A stretch of DNA of 18,202 bases from Bacillota bacterium (GCA_023392995.1 JAEWMZ010000175.1:1-18202); one strand, 5' to 3'; shown: positions 1 through 7,548, counted from the stretch's first letter. Notes: a model not told the origin generated them from the sequence alone. Program-made: numbers and translations.

Positions 1-126
1 ATTATTATTACCCATCGTCGTGGTACGATGGCTGCTGCGGATATTCTTTATGGTATCACAATGCAGGAAAAGGGAGTATCTACCCTTGTATCCGTTAATC
101 TCATTGAGAATGAGCTGGATAAATAG
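1..126 (+). CDS. smc: SMC chromosome segregation ATPase, C-terminal end (5' truncated)
   Basis: The window opens inside an open frame whose last 41 residues begin IIITHRRGTMAAADILYG and continue with TMQEKGVSTLVSV before a TAG stop. This matches the end of the SMC head domain: the Thr-His pair with the following Arg belongs to the ATPase switch (H-loop) region after Walker B, and the MQEKGVS segment is typical of the SMC C-terminus. SMC forms the condensin core that compacts and segregates the chromosome together with ScpA and ScpB. Its position just before ftsY fits the common Firmicute order rnc-smc-ftsY. Only the end is visible, so nothing can be said about the coiled coil, the hinge or the start. 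Confidence 0.9.
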   Translation: MIITHRRGTMAAADILYGITMQEKGVSTLVSVNLIENELDK

Positions 127-467
127 TTGCAACAATATCATCAGCTTCTCTTAGAAGCAAAAGTGTGAAGAAAAAATTCTAAGGCGCCAAAGTATGCCGC
201 CTAAGAATTTCTATACTTCATACTTGGAAGAACGCAAATACAGCGTCTTCGCCCTATGTTTGTGCTGCCTATGGCAACATGTCGGGAAGTTTGAAAGAAA
301 ATAACTTTCAAACTATTCATTAAGGCCTATTCACAAAGCGAATATATTCACTTCTGGAATAAGTCATCAAAAGTGAACGGCACGGGAGTATAGTTGATAG
401 AACAAAGAAAAGCAGTTTTTAATATCACAAGGACTTAATAGCGTTATAGTAGAATGGAGATTTTTAT
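127..467. other. smc-ftsY gap with a run of hairpins
   Basis: No gene is visible in this 341-bp gap. It holds consecutive inverted repeats: GCTTCT/AGAAGC at 144-158; a 12-bp stem with one A-A mismatch at 174-210 (arms 174-186 and 198-210); GAAGA(A)CGC/GCGTCTTC at 227-250; a weaker TGCC/GGCA hairpin near 266-276; and a perfect 9-bp stem GTTTGAAAG/CTTTCAAAC at 289-313. None is followed by a clear T-tract. The 174-210 hairpin may mark the 3' end of the smc mRNA. I found no convincing promoter for ftsY, although a -10-like TATAGT lies at 445-450. Confidence 0.5.
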
Positions 468-1397
468 ATGGGAGACAAACCAGGTTTTTTTGGACGATTA
501 GTGCAAGGTCTTTCAAAGACCAGAGATAATATTGCACATGGAATTGATGCGATTTTCAGCGGATTTTCCAGCATTGATGATGATTTTTATGAGGAGCTTG
601 AAGAAACTCTTATCATGGCTGATCTTGGAATTAATACCACCACCGCCATCATTGAAGATTTACGTGCGAAGGTAAAGGAGAATAAGATAAAAGAACCTGA
701 GGAATGCCGTGTCCTTCTGATGAACAGTATGAAGGAACAGATGAAGCTGGAAGAGAATGCTTATGATTTTGAAACCAGAAAGTCTGTGGTGCTTTTAATT
801 GGTGTAAATGGTGTAGGTAAGACCACCTCCGTGGGCAAGCTTGCCGGTAAGATGAAGGATCAGGGAAAAAAGGTAATGGTTGCAGCAGCGGATACCTTCC
901 GTGCGGCTGCCATTGAACAGCTGACGGAATGGGCGCATCGGGCAAATGTAGATATTATAGCGCAGAAGGAAGGCTCTGATCCTGCGGCAGTTATCTATGA
1001 TGCGGTTACCGCAGCTAAGGCTCGTAATGTGGACGTTCTGTTATGCGATACGGCGGGACGATTGCACAACAAGAAGAATCTCATGGAAGAACTAAAGAAG
1101 ATTGACCGTGTTATTGAACGTGAGTATCCGGAGGCTTACCGGGAAACGCTTGTGGTTTTGGATGGCACCACCGGACAGAATGCTTTGGTTCAGGCTAAAG
1201 AATTTAGTGAGGTTGCTGACGTTACAGGAATTGTATTAACAAAGCTTGACGGAACTGCCAAGGGCGGTATCGCTATTGCAATTCAGGCCGAACTTGGAAT
1301 TCCGGTGAAATACATTGGAATCGGAGAAAAAATCGATGATTTACAACGATTCCATGCGGAAGACTTTGTAAACGCCTTGTTCCAGAGAAACGAGTAG
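468..1397 (+). CDS. ftsY: Signal recognition particle receptor FtsY
   Basis: SRP receptor GTPase that docks the SRP-ribosome complex at the membrane and delivers nascent chains to the Sec translocon. The 309-residue protein has a helical N domain (about residues 1-105) and a G domain with the P-loop GVNGVGKTT at 112-120, the DTFRAAA segment at 142-148, DTAGR at 194-198 and TKLDG at 258-262. It ends with the GEKIDDLQRF segment typical of SRP GTPases. The acidic A domain of E. coli FtsY is absent, as is usual in Firmicutes. GGAG at 456-459 lies 8 nt before the ATG. Its partner Ffh is encoded about 12 kb downstream. It differs from Ffh by lacking a methionine-rich M domain. Confidence 0.97.
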   Translation: MGDKPGFFGRLVQGLSKTRDNIAHGIDAIFSGFSSIDDDFYEELEETLIMADLGINTTTAIIEDLRAKVKENKIKEPEECRVLLMNSMKEQMKLEENAYDFETRKSVVLLIGVNGVGKTTSVGKLAGKMKDQGKKVMVAAADTFRAAAIEQLTEWAHRANVDIIAQKEGSDPAAVIYDAVTAAKARNVDVLLCDTAGRLHNKKNLMEELKKIDRVIEREYPEAYRETLVVLDGTTGQNALVQAKEFSEVADVTGIVLTKLDGTAKGGIAIAIQAELGIPVKYIGIGEKIDDLQRFHAEDFVNALFQRNE

Positions 1398-1456
1398 GAA
1401 CTACCTTGCGGTTCAATGGCCGTTAATATAAAATTAAAGGCAGGTATCTGGCTTGT

Positions 1457-1507
1457 GGCTGTTATAGGAAAAAGCATGTAGATATTAGAAGATATAATGT
1501 AACAGCC
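1457..1507 (+). other. Long-loop inverted repeat after ftsY
   Basis: The arms GGCTGTTA (1457-1464) and TAACAGCC (1500-1507) are perfect complements separated by 35 bases. A -10-like TATAAT at 1493-1498 sits in the loop, but I see no -35 element at a proper distance. It could be an RNA stem in the ftsY-ilvA gap or a chance pairing. I looked for a T-box antiterminator before the threonine ammonia-lyase gene and did not find its conserved sequence. Confidence 0.35.
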
Positions 1508-1514
1508 GCTAAGC

Positions 1515-1540
1515 AAGTGAATCAGCTGTCTGATTCACTT
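1515..1540 (+). terminator. Perfect 11-bp hairpin after ftsY, possible terminator
   Basis: AAGTGAATCAG at 1515-1525 pairs perfectly with CTGATTCACTT at 1530-1540 around a 4-base loop. Only a short T-run (AATTTT, about 1548-1553) follows, so termination efficiency is uncertain. It separates ftsY from the downstream enzyme gene and could be the 3' end of the ftsY transcript or a regulatory stem for ilvA. Confidence 0.45.
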
Positions 1541-1608
1541 ATCACGAATTTTAAGAAATACGTATTCGATTGCCTATCACAATTGGAACGTGGATGGAGG
1601 GTAATATC

Positions 1609-2826
1609 ATGATGACATTAGATAAGTTTGAAGAAGCTACAGAAGCGGTCAAAAAAGTGATTAACCGAACCGATCTGGTTTACAGTGAGTATTTTTCAGA
1701 GCAGTCTGGGAATAAGGTCTATTTAAAGCCTGAAAATATGCAGTATACCGGAGCCTATAAGGTTCGCGGCGCTTATTATAAGATTAGTACCTTAACCCAG
1801 GAAGAAAGAGATCGGGGGCTGATCACCGCATCTGCCGGTAACCATGCACAGGGAGTTGCCTATGCAGCAAAGCTCTATCAGGCAAAAGCGACTATTGTTA
1901 TGCCCTCGACAACACCGCTCATTAAGGTGAATCGAACTAAGAGCTATGGTGCAGAGGTAATTCTATATGGTAATGTTTACGATGAGGCCTGCCAATATGC
2001 TCTTCAACTATCTGAGGAAAAGGGTTATACCTTTATCCATCCATTTAATGATGAAGTTGTGGCAATGGGTCAGGGAACCATTGCCATGGAAATATTTAAG
2101 GAGCTGCCCACAGTAGATATTATTCTGGCTCCCGTTGGGGGAGGCGGCCTGCTGGCAGGCGTAGCAACACTGGCAAAAATGCTGAATCCAAATGTAAAGA
2201 TTATTGGAGTGGAGCCTGCGGGAGCTGACTGCATGAAAGCCTCCTTAAAGGCAGGGAATGTAGTAACGCTGCCTAAAATAGACACAATTGCAGATGGTAC
2301 AGCAGTTAAGACGCCGGGAGATGTGGTGTTCCCGTACATTCAAAAATATGTGGATGATATTATTACCATAGAAGATTCCGAATTAATCGTTAATTTCCTG
2401 GATATTATTGAGAACCATAAGATGGTAGTAGAAAATTCCGGTCTGCTGACAGTAGCTGCCTTAAAGCACCTAAAATGCAAGGATAAGAAGGTAGTATCTA
2501 TCCTGAGCGGCGGCAACATGGATATTATTACGGTATCCTCCGTAGTTCAGCACGGCTTGATTCAAAGGGGACGTGTCTTTACCGTATCAGTTCTGCTTCC
2601 GGACAGACCGGGTGAGCTTGTCAATGTTGCCTCTATTATTGCAAAGCATCAGGGTAATGTTATTCGGCTGGATCACAATCAGTTTGTCAGTATAAACCGT
2701 AACTCCGCAGTAGAATTGACCATAACCATGGAAACCTTCGGGCATGAGCATAAAAAAGAAATCGTTCAGGCACTCACGGATCATGGTTATAATCCCAAGA
2801 TTACAATGCCAAGTAAGCTGTATTAA
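1609..2826 (+). CDS. ilvA: Threonine ammonia-lyase with C-terminal ACT domain
   Basis: PLP enzyme that deaminates threonine to 2-oxobutanoate and ammonia, either for isoleucine synthesis or for threonine breakdown. The 405-residue protein has the PLP lysine in TGAYKVRGA (Lys51), the SAGNHAQG substrate loop at 75-82, the phosphate-binding GGGG at 177-180 and SGGN at 300-303. A single ACT domain follows from about residue 323 (FTVSVLLPDRPGEL). This medium-length single-ACT form is found in both the catabolic and biosynthetic branches, so the role is open and the symbol could be tdcB-like. I chose ATG 1609 because GGAGGG at 1596-1601 lies 7 nt upstream. An in-frame TTG at 1570 has no ribosome site, and ATG 1612 is a close alternative. 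Confidence 0.92.
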   Translation: MMTLDKFEEATEAVKKVINRTDLVYSEYFSEQSGNKVYLKPENMQYTGAYKVRGAYYKISTLTQEERDRGLITASAGNHAQGVAYAAKLYQAKATIVMPSTTPLIKVNRTKSYGAEVILYGNVYDEACQYALQLSEEKGYTFIHPFNDEVVAMGQGTIAMEIFKELPTVDIILAPVGGGGLLAGVATLAKMLNPNVKIIGVEPAGADCMKASLKAGNVVTLPKIDTIADGTAVKTPGDVVFPYIQKYVDDIITIEDSELIVNFLDIIENHKMVVENSGLLTVAALKHLKCKDKKVVSILSGGNMDIITVSSVVQHGLIQRGRVFTVSVLLPDRPGELVNVASIIAKHQGNVIRLDHNQFVSINRNSAVELTITMETFGHEHKKEIVQALTDHGYNPKITMPSKLY

Positions 2827-2832
2827 TCCGTG

Positions 2833-2856
2833 TTTTTACATAAAAAAATGTAAGAA
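2833..2856 (+). other. A/T-rich hairpin after ilvA
   Basis: TTTTTACAT (2833-2841) pairs with ATGTAAGAA (2848-2856), including one G-U pair, around a loop of six A. No T-tract follows, so it is at best a weak terminator or mRNA 3' end stem. Confidence 0.3.
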
Positions 2857-2885
2857 ATTCGTGATTATTACATGGTATAAAATTG

Positions 2886-2914
2886 TTTACAGGATATGGA
2901 TATCTTGCTATAAT
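2886..2914 (+). promoter_or_regulatory. Strong promoter in the ilvA-recA gap
   Basis: A -35 TTTACA at 2886-2891 and a perfect -10 TATAAT at 2909-2914 are separated by 17 bp. A TG one base before the -10 (2906-2907) makes it an extended -10 promoter. The expected start is near 2921, at the edge of a long hairpin. No convincing gene begins behind it before recA, which has its own promoter near 3112. Confidence 0.65.
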
Positions 2915-2915
2915 T

Positions 2916-2971
2916 AGAATATCCTCTGATTGCAGGAACGAAGGACAGGTTCCTGTAATCGGGATGATTCT
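2916..2971 (+). ncRNA. Long hairpin behind a promoter: possible small RNA or recA leader
   Basis: The inner stem pairs 2928-2939 with 2949-2960: 12 pairs, one a G-U, around a 9-base loop. The stem continues outward with ATCC/GGAT (2921-2924 and 2962-2965) and AGAAT/ATTCT (2916-2920 and 2967-2971), broken by a small internal loop and one bulged G. Transcription from the promoter just upstream would start inside the outer stem. A T-rich run (TTCTTTTT, 2981-2988) lies 10 nt beyond the stem, so termination is uncertain. The product may be a short RNA or an upstream recA leader. Confidence 0.4.
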
Positions 2972-3111
2972 GTTCTACTATTCTTTTTACATTCTTGAAC
3001 TCATATTAACAAATATGAAATCTGTCAATAAGATCTTCAAAAACATTCTTTCATTACATCCGGAATAGAGATACCAGATCTAAGTAAAAGTTACTATGTT
3101 TATTGTTTTTA

Positions 3112-3140
3112 TTGACATTGTCCTGGAAATAAGTTAATAT
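3112..3140 (+). promoter_or_regulatory. recA promoter
   Basis: A perfect -35 TTGACA (3112-3117) and -10 TAATAT (3135-3140) are spaced by 17 bp. The predicted start is near 3147, overlapping the LexA box, which is a typical arrangement for SOS repression. Confidence 0.85.
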
Positions 3141-3148
3141 GGAGAAAA

Positions 3149-3160
3149 GAACATAAGTTC
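3149..3160. promoter_or_regulatory. LexA (SOS) box before recA
   Basis: GAACATAAGTTC is a perfect match to the Gram-positive LexA/DinR core GAAC-N4-GTTC and is followed by G, as in the longer consensus. It lies 9 bp past the -10 element, over the expected transcription start, so bound LexA would block recA and recX expression until DNA damage. Confidence 0.85.
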
Positions 3161-3195
3161 GTGTTTTGCAAAAGCTACTAAAAGGGAGATTGGAT

Positions 3196-4221
3196 ATGGC
3201 TAAGGATGATAAGATAAGAGCGTTAGAATCTGCTTTGGCGCAGATTGAAAAGCAATACGGAAAGGGTTCCGTAATGAAGCTGGGTGATAACAGTGCCAGC
3301 ATGAATATTGAGACGATTCCTACAGGATCAATCAGCTTAGATATCGCGCTTGGTTTGGGCGGAGTACCTAAGGGAAGAATTTTAGAGGTATATGGGCCGG
3401 AGTCCAGTGGTAAGACCACCGTTGCACTTCACATGGTAGCTGAGGTACAAAAGAGAGGTGGAATTGCAGGCTTTATTGACGCGGAACATGCGTTAGACCC
3501 TGTTTATGCGAAGAATATTGGTGTTGATATTGACAATCTATATATTTCACAGCCGGATAACGGTGAGCAGGCCTTAGAGATTACAGAAACGATGGTTCGT
3601 TCCGGTGCTGTGGATATTATTATTGTTGACTCTGTTGCAGCGTTAGTTCCAAAAGCCGAGATTGACGGAGATATGGGTGACTCCCATGTCGGCCTTCAGG
3701 CAAGACTTATGTCTCAGGCTTTAAGAAAGTTAACAGCCGTAATCAGTAAGTCGAATTGTATCGTTGTATTTATCAACCAGCTTCGTGAAAAGGTTGGTGT
3801 AATGTTTGGTAGTCCGGAGACTACTACCGGTGGACGAGCATTGAAGTTCTATTCTTCCATCCGTCTGGATGTCAGAAGAATTGAATCCTTAAAACAGGGC
3901 GGCGAAGTAGTTGGTAACAGAACCAGAATTAAAGTTGTAAAGAACAAGATAGCTCCTCCCTTTAAGGAAGCAGAGTTCGATATTATGTTCGGCAAGGGTA
4001 TTTCAAGAGAAGGTGATGTTCTTGATCTTGCTGCCGATAGTAATATCGTAATAAAGAGCGGTGCCTGGTACGCGTATAACGATGCTAAGATTGGTCAGGG
4101 CAGAGAAAATGCGAAGCAATATCTGATTGAAAATCCTAGCATATTTACAGAGATTGAAGAGAAGGTTCGAGATAAATATGGCCTGGCTGTAGTGAAAGAA
4201 AAAGCAGAAGTTTTGGAATAA
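3196..4221 (+). CDS. recA: Recombinase RecA
   Basis: DNA-dependent ATPase that forms filaments on single-stranded DNA, drives strand exchange and triggers LexA self-cleavage. The 341-residue protein shows the Walker A motif GPESSGKT at 67-74, the AEHALDP segment, the Walker B strand IIIVDSVAALVPK, the L1 region with MGDSHVGLQARLMSQALRK, and the L2 region beginning FINQLREKVGVMFGSPETT. The C-terminus is short and only mildly acidic. I start at ATG 3196 because GGGAG at 3184-3188 lies 7 nt upstream. The in-frame TTG at 3166 would add ten residues without a ribosome site. recX follows after 10 nt. Confidence 0.98.
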   Translation: MAKDDKIRALESALAQIEKQYGKGSVMKLGDNSASMNIETIPTGSISLDIALGLGGVPKGRILEVYGPESSGKTTVALHMVAEVQKRGGIAGFIDAEHALDPVYAKNIGVDIDNLYISQPDNGEQALEITETMVRSGAVDIIIVDSVAALVPKAEIDGDMGDSHVGLQARLMSQALRKLTAVISKSNCIVVFINQLREKVGVMFGSPETTTGGRALKFYSSIRLDVRRIESLKQGGEVVGNRTRIKVVKNKIAPPFKEAEFDIMFGKGISREGDVLDLAADSNIVIKSGAWYAYNDAKIGQGRENAKQYLIENPSIFTEIEEKVRDKYGLAVVKEKAEVLE

Positions 4222-4231
4222 GTGAGTTATT

Positions 4232-4840
4232 ATGATCATTACGCGAATTGAAGTATCGAATAAAAATAAAGTTAATATCTATTTTGACGGCGAATACTCG
4301 TTCTTCTTATCTTCAAAAGAAGTACAGCAATTGAATTTAATTGAAGGAGACGAGCTTCCGTCCGCTTTTTACGAAGCTCTCCTTGAGAAGATAATACTAC
4401 CAAAAGCAAAGCAAAAAGCATTGGCAATTCTTAAATTTATGAATCGTACCGAGTCAGAACTTAGGAACAAGCTATCCGATGCCGGCTTCCCCCAATCCAT
4501 CGTTGACAAGGCAATTCAATATGTTGACGGCTATGGGTATCTGGATGATGAACGGCTGGCGGAAGCTTATATTCGAACCAGAAAGAGTACGAAAAGCAAG
4601 CTTGCAATAAAGATGGAGTTAATGCAAAAAGGTGTTGATTCAAAGGTGATTGAGCTGGCCTTCTCCGAAGAATATGAGAAAGAGGATGAAGAAGATCCTG
4701 AAATAGAGGCTATTAAGAAAGCAATCGCAAAGAAAGCTAAGCTGGCGGAGGAGATGGATTTTGATTCCAAGCAGAAGTTAATTGCATCCCTTTATCGGAA
4801 AGGCTTTGATATTAGTAAAATTAAACAAGTACTAAATTGA
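4232..4840 (+). CDS. recX: Recombination regulator RecX
   Basis: RecX binds RecA filaments and limits their growth and activity. The 202-residue protein is mostly helical, with repeated three-helix units: one includes ALAILKFMNRTESELRNKL, followed by VDGYGYLDDERLAEAYIRT, which carries the conserved D-D-x-R-(L/F)-A-x-x-(Y/W) pattern. A charged stretch (EKEDEEDPEIEAIKKAI) precedes the last unit. It starts 10 nt after recA stops and has only a weak ribosome site, which suggests transcription from the LexA-controlled recA promoter and translational coupling. A strong terminator follows. The length is within the normal range for clostridial RecX. Confidence 0.93.
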   Translation: MIITRIEVSNKNKVNIYFDGEYSFFLSSKEVQQLNLIEGDELPSAFYEALLEKIILPKAKQKALAILKFMNRTESELRNKLSDAGFPQSIVDKAIQYVDGYGYLDDERLAEAYIRTRKSTKSKLAIKMELMQKGVDSKVIELAFSEEYEKEDEEDPEIEAIKKAIAKKAKLAEEMDFDSKQKLIASLYRKGFDISKIKQVLN

Positions 4841-4848
4841 TATTTTGT

Positions 4849-4888
4849 AACAAGTGAACAAGGATTACTGTTCACTTGTTTTTATTTT
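4849..4888 (+). terminator. Intrinsic terminator of recA-recX
   Basis: A perfect 12-bp stem (AACAAGTGAACA at 4849-4860 with TGTTCACTTGTT at 4869-4880) closes an 8-base loop and is followed by TTTATTTT. It begins 9 nt after the recX stop. Confidence 0.92.
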
Positions 4889-5070
4889 GGTTTGCATTGA
4901 ATAAAACAATTTGAATAAGTTGACATATTGTCCCACTAATGTGGATTTTATCCTTGCCTTTTACTTATAAATATAATACAATTAAAATTGGCATAGAATT
5001 GATTTAGTTTACTACAAATGAAACCATTAGCTGTTTTGTTTGTCAAAAATTGAAAAATGGAGGGCTGAAA

Positions 5071-6507
5071 ATGAGCAGTACGGCACAACTGTCAGCGCGA
5101 GAAAGAATTATTTCTTTACTTGACGACAATAGCTTTGTAGAAGTCGGCGCTTTCGTTACAAAAAGAAGTACAGACTTTAATTTACAGCAGAAGGATACAC
5201 CTGCTGATGGAATTATTACCGGTTACGGTGTGATTGATGGCAATCTTGTTTATGTATATAGTCAGGATGCAACCTCAATGGGCGGTTCCATCGGTGAAAT
5301 GCATGCGAAAAAAATAGTGAATATTTATGATTTGGCACTTAAAGTAGGTGCCCCTGTGATTGGATTAATCGACTCAACCGGTCTAAGATTACAGGAGGCA
5401 ACTGACGCTTTAAATGGTTTTGGCGAGGTTTACTTAAAGTCAACATTGGCTTCCGGTGTGATACCTCAGATTACTGCAATTTTTGGTAATTGTGGTGGTG
5501 GCCTGGCTGTTTTGGCATCTTTAAGTGATTTTTCTTTTATGGAGGGAAAACAGGCAAAATTATTTGTTAATTCTCCAAACTCTTTTCATGGTAACAGCAG
5601 AGAAAAAAATGATACGGCACGTGCCGCATTTCAGGCACAAGCTGGTGTGGTAGATTATGTAGGTGAGGACGAAAACGATGTACTGAAGCAGATTCGCAAT
5701 TTAGTTACACTTTTACCTTCCAATAACGAGGATAACGCTTCTTTTGATGAATGTACGGATGATTTAAACAGATTACTTCCAGAGCTGTTAGCAGAAGTAA
5801 ATGATTCAAAAAAAGCTTTAATAGATATATCAGACAATAACCAGTTTTTTGAAATTAAGGCAGATTATGCAAAAGAAATGGTAACCGGCTTTATCCGTCT
5901 GAATGGCATGACCATCGGCGCAGTTGCTAACCGCACCGAGATTGTTGATGAAACTGGAAAAGTAGCAGAAAAATTTGACGGTACTCTAACCACCGCTGGC
6001 TGCTATAAGGCTGAAAGCTTTGTAACAATTTGTGATGCTTATAGTATCCCGGTTGTAACACTTACGAATGTAAATGGCTATAAAGCAACCCTGGAGGAAG
6101 AAAAGGGCATCGCAATTGCTGCCGCAAAATTGACCTATGCCTTTGCTAATGCAACTGTACCTAAGGTTAACTTAGTAATTGGGAAAGCCTTCGGAACAGC
6201 ATATATTACAATGAACTCCAAGCATATTGGTGCGGATATGGTGTTTGCATTACCAAGTGCACAGATTGGTATGATGGAAGCTGATCTGGCGGCTCAGATC
6301 ATGTATGAAGGAGACTCAGTGGAGGTTCAGAAAGAAAAAGCTGCTGAATATGCCAGCCTTCAATCCAGTGCAGAAGCTGCTGCTAGACGTGGTTATGTTG
6401 ACAGCATTATTGAACCCGATTCTGTTCGTAAGCATTTGATCTATGCCTTTGAAATGCTTTTCACGAAAAGAGAGACCCGCCCTGCGAAAAAGCATGGCAC
6501 CATATAA
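5071..6507 (+). CDS. Biotin-dependent carboxyltransferase, CoA-ester side (12S/MmdA type)
   Basis: This is the carboxyltransferase of a biotin enzyme, predicted to move a carboxyl group between carboxybiotin and an acyl-CoA such as methylmalonyl-CoA/propionyl-CoA. The 478-residue protein has two crotonase-like halves. The first contains LIDSTGLRLQEATDALNGFG and GNCGGGLAVLASLSDF. The second contains AIAAAKLTYAFANATVPKV, GKAFGTAY and SKHIGADMVFALPSAQIGMM. Both halves are recognisable but differ from the consensus I recall for MmdA and PccB (SGGAR and GPCAGG in the first half, PGF-x-PG in the second). The N-terminus begins at the LSARERI motif, about 30 residues shorter than in those families. 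ATG 5071 is 6 nt after GGAGGG (5059-5064). It is the first gene of a four-gene operon. The substrate is not certain. Confidence 0.85.
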   Translation: MSSTAQLSARERIISLLDDNSFVEVGAFVTKRSTDFNLQQKDTPADGIITGYGVIDGNLVYVYSQDATSMGGSIGEMHAKKIVNIYDLALKVGAPVIGLIDSTGLRLQEATDALNGFGEVYLKSTLASGVIPQITAIFGNCGGGLAVLASLSDFSFMEGKQAKLFVNSPNSFHGNSREKNDTARAAFQAQAGVVDYVGEDENDVLKQIRNLVTLLPSNNEDNASFDECTDDLNRLLPELLAEVNDSKKALIDISDNNQFFEIKADYAKEMVTGFIRLNGMTIGAVANRTEIVDETGKVAEKFDGTLTTAGCYKAESFVTICDAYSIPVVTLTNVNGYKATLEEEKGIAIAAAKLTYAFANATVPKVNLVIGKAFGTAYITMNSKHIGADMVFALPSAQIGMMEADLAAQIMYEGDSVEVQKEKAAEYASLQSSAEAAARRGYVDSIIEPDSVRKHLIYAFEMLFTKRETRPAKKHGTI

Positions 6508-6562
6508 ATGAGGTGAAAGCTTGAAAGAGATAAAATTAATGAATGAAGGGGGGACCGGATTC

Positions 6563-6583
6563 ATGTCAGCACTTTCTTTATGA
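6563..6583 (+). other. Six-codon mini-ORF overlapping the OadG start
   Basis: A purine-rich site AAGGGGGG (about 6546-6553) precedes ATG 6563, which opens the frame MSALSL and stops at TGA 6581-6583. That stop overlaps ATG 6580 of the OadG-like gene as ATGA. OadG itself has no good ribosome site directly before 6580, so this could be translational coupling, or a one-base shift that split the original N-terminus. Both readings are inference. Confidence 0.4.
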
Positions 6584-6975
6584 ATGGTGCACTAGAGAGC
6601 ATGAACATAATGATGGGAAGCATACTAGTCAGTCAAACAATGCTGTTAGGAGGCATCGGCAGTTATATTACGTTAAAGAACCTGTTTGGTGCAGTTATTG
6701 CTCTTGCAGTGATCGTTTTAATCATGATAATCACGTATTTTGTTAACATTAAGCCCAATTTGAATGATAATTCCTTGGAAACCTCAGCTTCTGAAAGCAA
6801 TCCTGCAAATAGTGCAGTTGCCAGAACAGAGGAAAAGGATTTGATTCATGATCAAGAGCTGGTAGCTGCTATAACAGCTGCAATCTATGCCTCTATGGGT
6901 GATGCTGCTCCAAAGGATGGATTAGTGGTTCGTTCCATCCGTAGAGTTAACAGTAAGAATTGGATGAACTCATAA
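6580..6975 (+). CDS. OadG/MmdD-like small membrane subunit of a biotin decarboxylase complex
   Basis: A 131-residue protein with one strong membrane helix (about residues 33-55, NLFGAVIALAVIVLIMIITY). A polar linker follows, then a C-terminal segment HDQELVAAITAAIYASMG with GLVVRSIRRV and a final Trp, the signature of OadG gamma / MmdD delta subunits. In sodium-pumping decarboxylases this subunit anchors the soluble carboxyltransferase to the membrane and helps assembly. It lies between the carboxyltransferase and biotin carrier genes. The start is uncertain: ATG 6580 overlaps the stop of a mini-ORF, and ATG 6601 is also possible. No beta subunit gene is visible nearby. Confidence 0.8.
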   Translation: MNGALESMNIMMGSILVSQTMLLGGIGSYITLKNLFGAVIALAVIVLIMIITYFVNIKPNLNDNSLETSASESNPANSAVARTEEKDLIHDQELVAAITAAIYASMGDAAPKDGLVVRSIRRVNSKNWMNS

Positions 6976-7127
6976 TAAATTGATATTACAGCTAGTACAT
7001 TAATATTACAGCTAAGTACATTGGTCTGGCCTGTTTGGTAAAGGGAATGGAGAAACAATGCAATCTGATGCATCACACACTCTGTTCACATTGTACTTTG
7101 TACGAAAAAAATAAGGAGGGTTTCATA

Positions 7128-7520
7128 ATGAAATATTATACAATTACAGTGAATGGTAATACCTATAATGTATCTGTGGAAGAGGGAGTTGCAGCGGCAC
7201 CAACGCCTGTAGCAGCACCAATGGCGGTTGCAGCATCTGCGCCTGCGTCACCGGCTCCTGCAGCTGAGAAAAAAGAAGAAGCACTGGCAGTAGGCGGTAC
7301 AGAAGGAAGCTTTAAGGTAAGTTCTCCTATGCCTGGAAAGATTGTATCGGTAAAAGCCTCGGTTGGTCAGACCTTAAAGAAGGGCGAAGTAATCCTGATT
7401 CTGGAAGCAATGAAGATGGAGAATGAAATAGTTGCACCCCAGGATGGTACGGTAGCAAGCATAAATGTAGCAGCAGCACAAACAGTGGATGCTGGTACAT
7501 TACTCGCAACACTAAACTAG
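7128..7520 (+). CDS. Biotin carboxyl carrier protein (1.3S type)
   Basis: A 130-residue carrier whose lysine is biotinylated and shuttles the carboxyl group between the two carboxyltransferases. The N-terminal strand MKYYTITVNGNTYNV is followed by an Ala/Pro-rich mobile linker (about residues 21-50). The biotinyl domain follows, with SPMPGKIVSV and the biotin motif EAMKMEN, Lys96 being the target. Length and design match the 1.3S transcarboxylase subunit and the gamma subunit of methylmalonyl-CoA decarboxylase. I start at ATG 7128 because AAGGAGGG at 7113-7120 lies 7 nt upstream. The frame is open further upstream, but with no ribosome site. The next gene starts 28 nt after its stop. Confidence 0.93.
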   Translation: MKYYTITVNGNTYNVSVEEGVAAAPTPVAAPMAVAASAPASPAPAAEKKEEALAVGGTEGSFKVSSPMPGKIVSVKASVGQTLKKGEVILILEAMKMENEIVAPQDGTVASINVAAAQTVDAGTLLATLN

Positions 7521-7548
7521 TAACATTCAGATTACAGGAGGTAGAGTA

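Noticed and set aside
1398..1608. T-box riboswitch before the threonine ammonia-lyase gene
   Set aside because: The conserved T-box antiterminator sequence is absent; only plain hairpins are present.
2883..3068. 61-codon open frame in the ilvA-recA gap
   Set aside because: It starts at a TTG with no ribosome site, runs through a promoter -10 and a long hairpin, and its composition does not look like protein.
4889..5070. Clear promoter for the biotin operon
   Set aside because: TTGACA at 4919-4924 and TATAAT at 4972-4977 are both good hexamers but are too far apart to work together, and neither has a partner at proper spacing.
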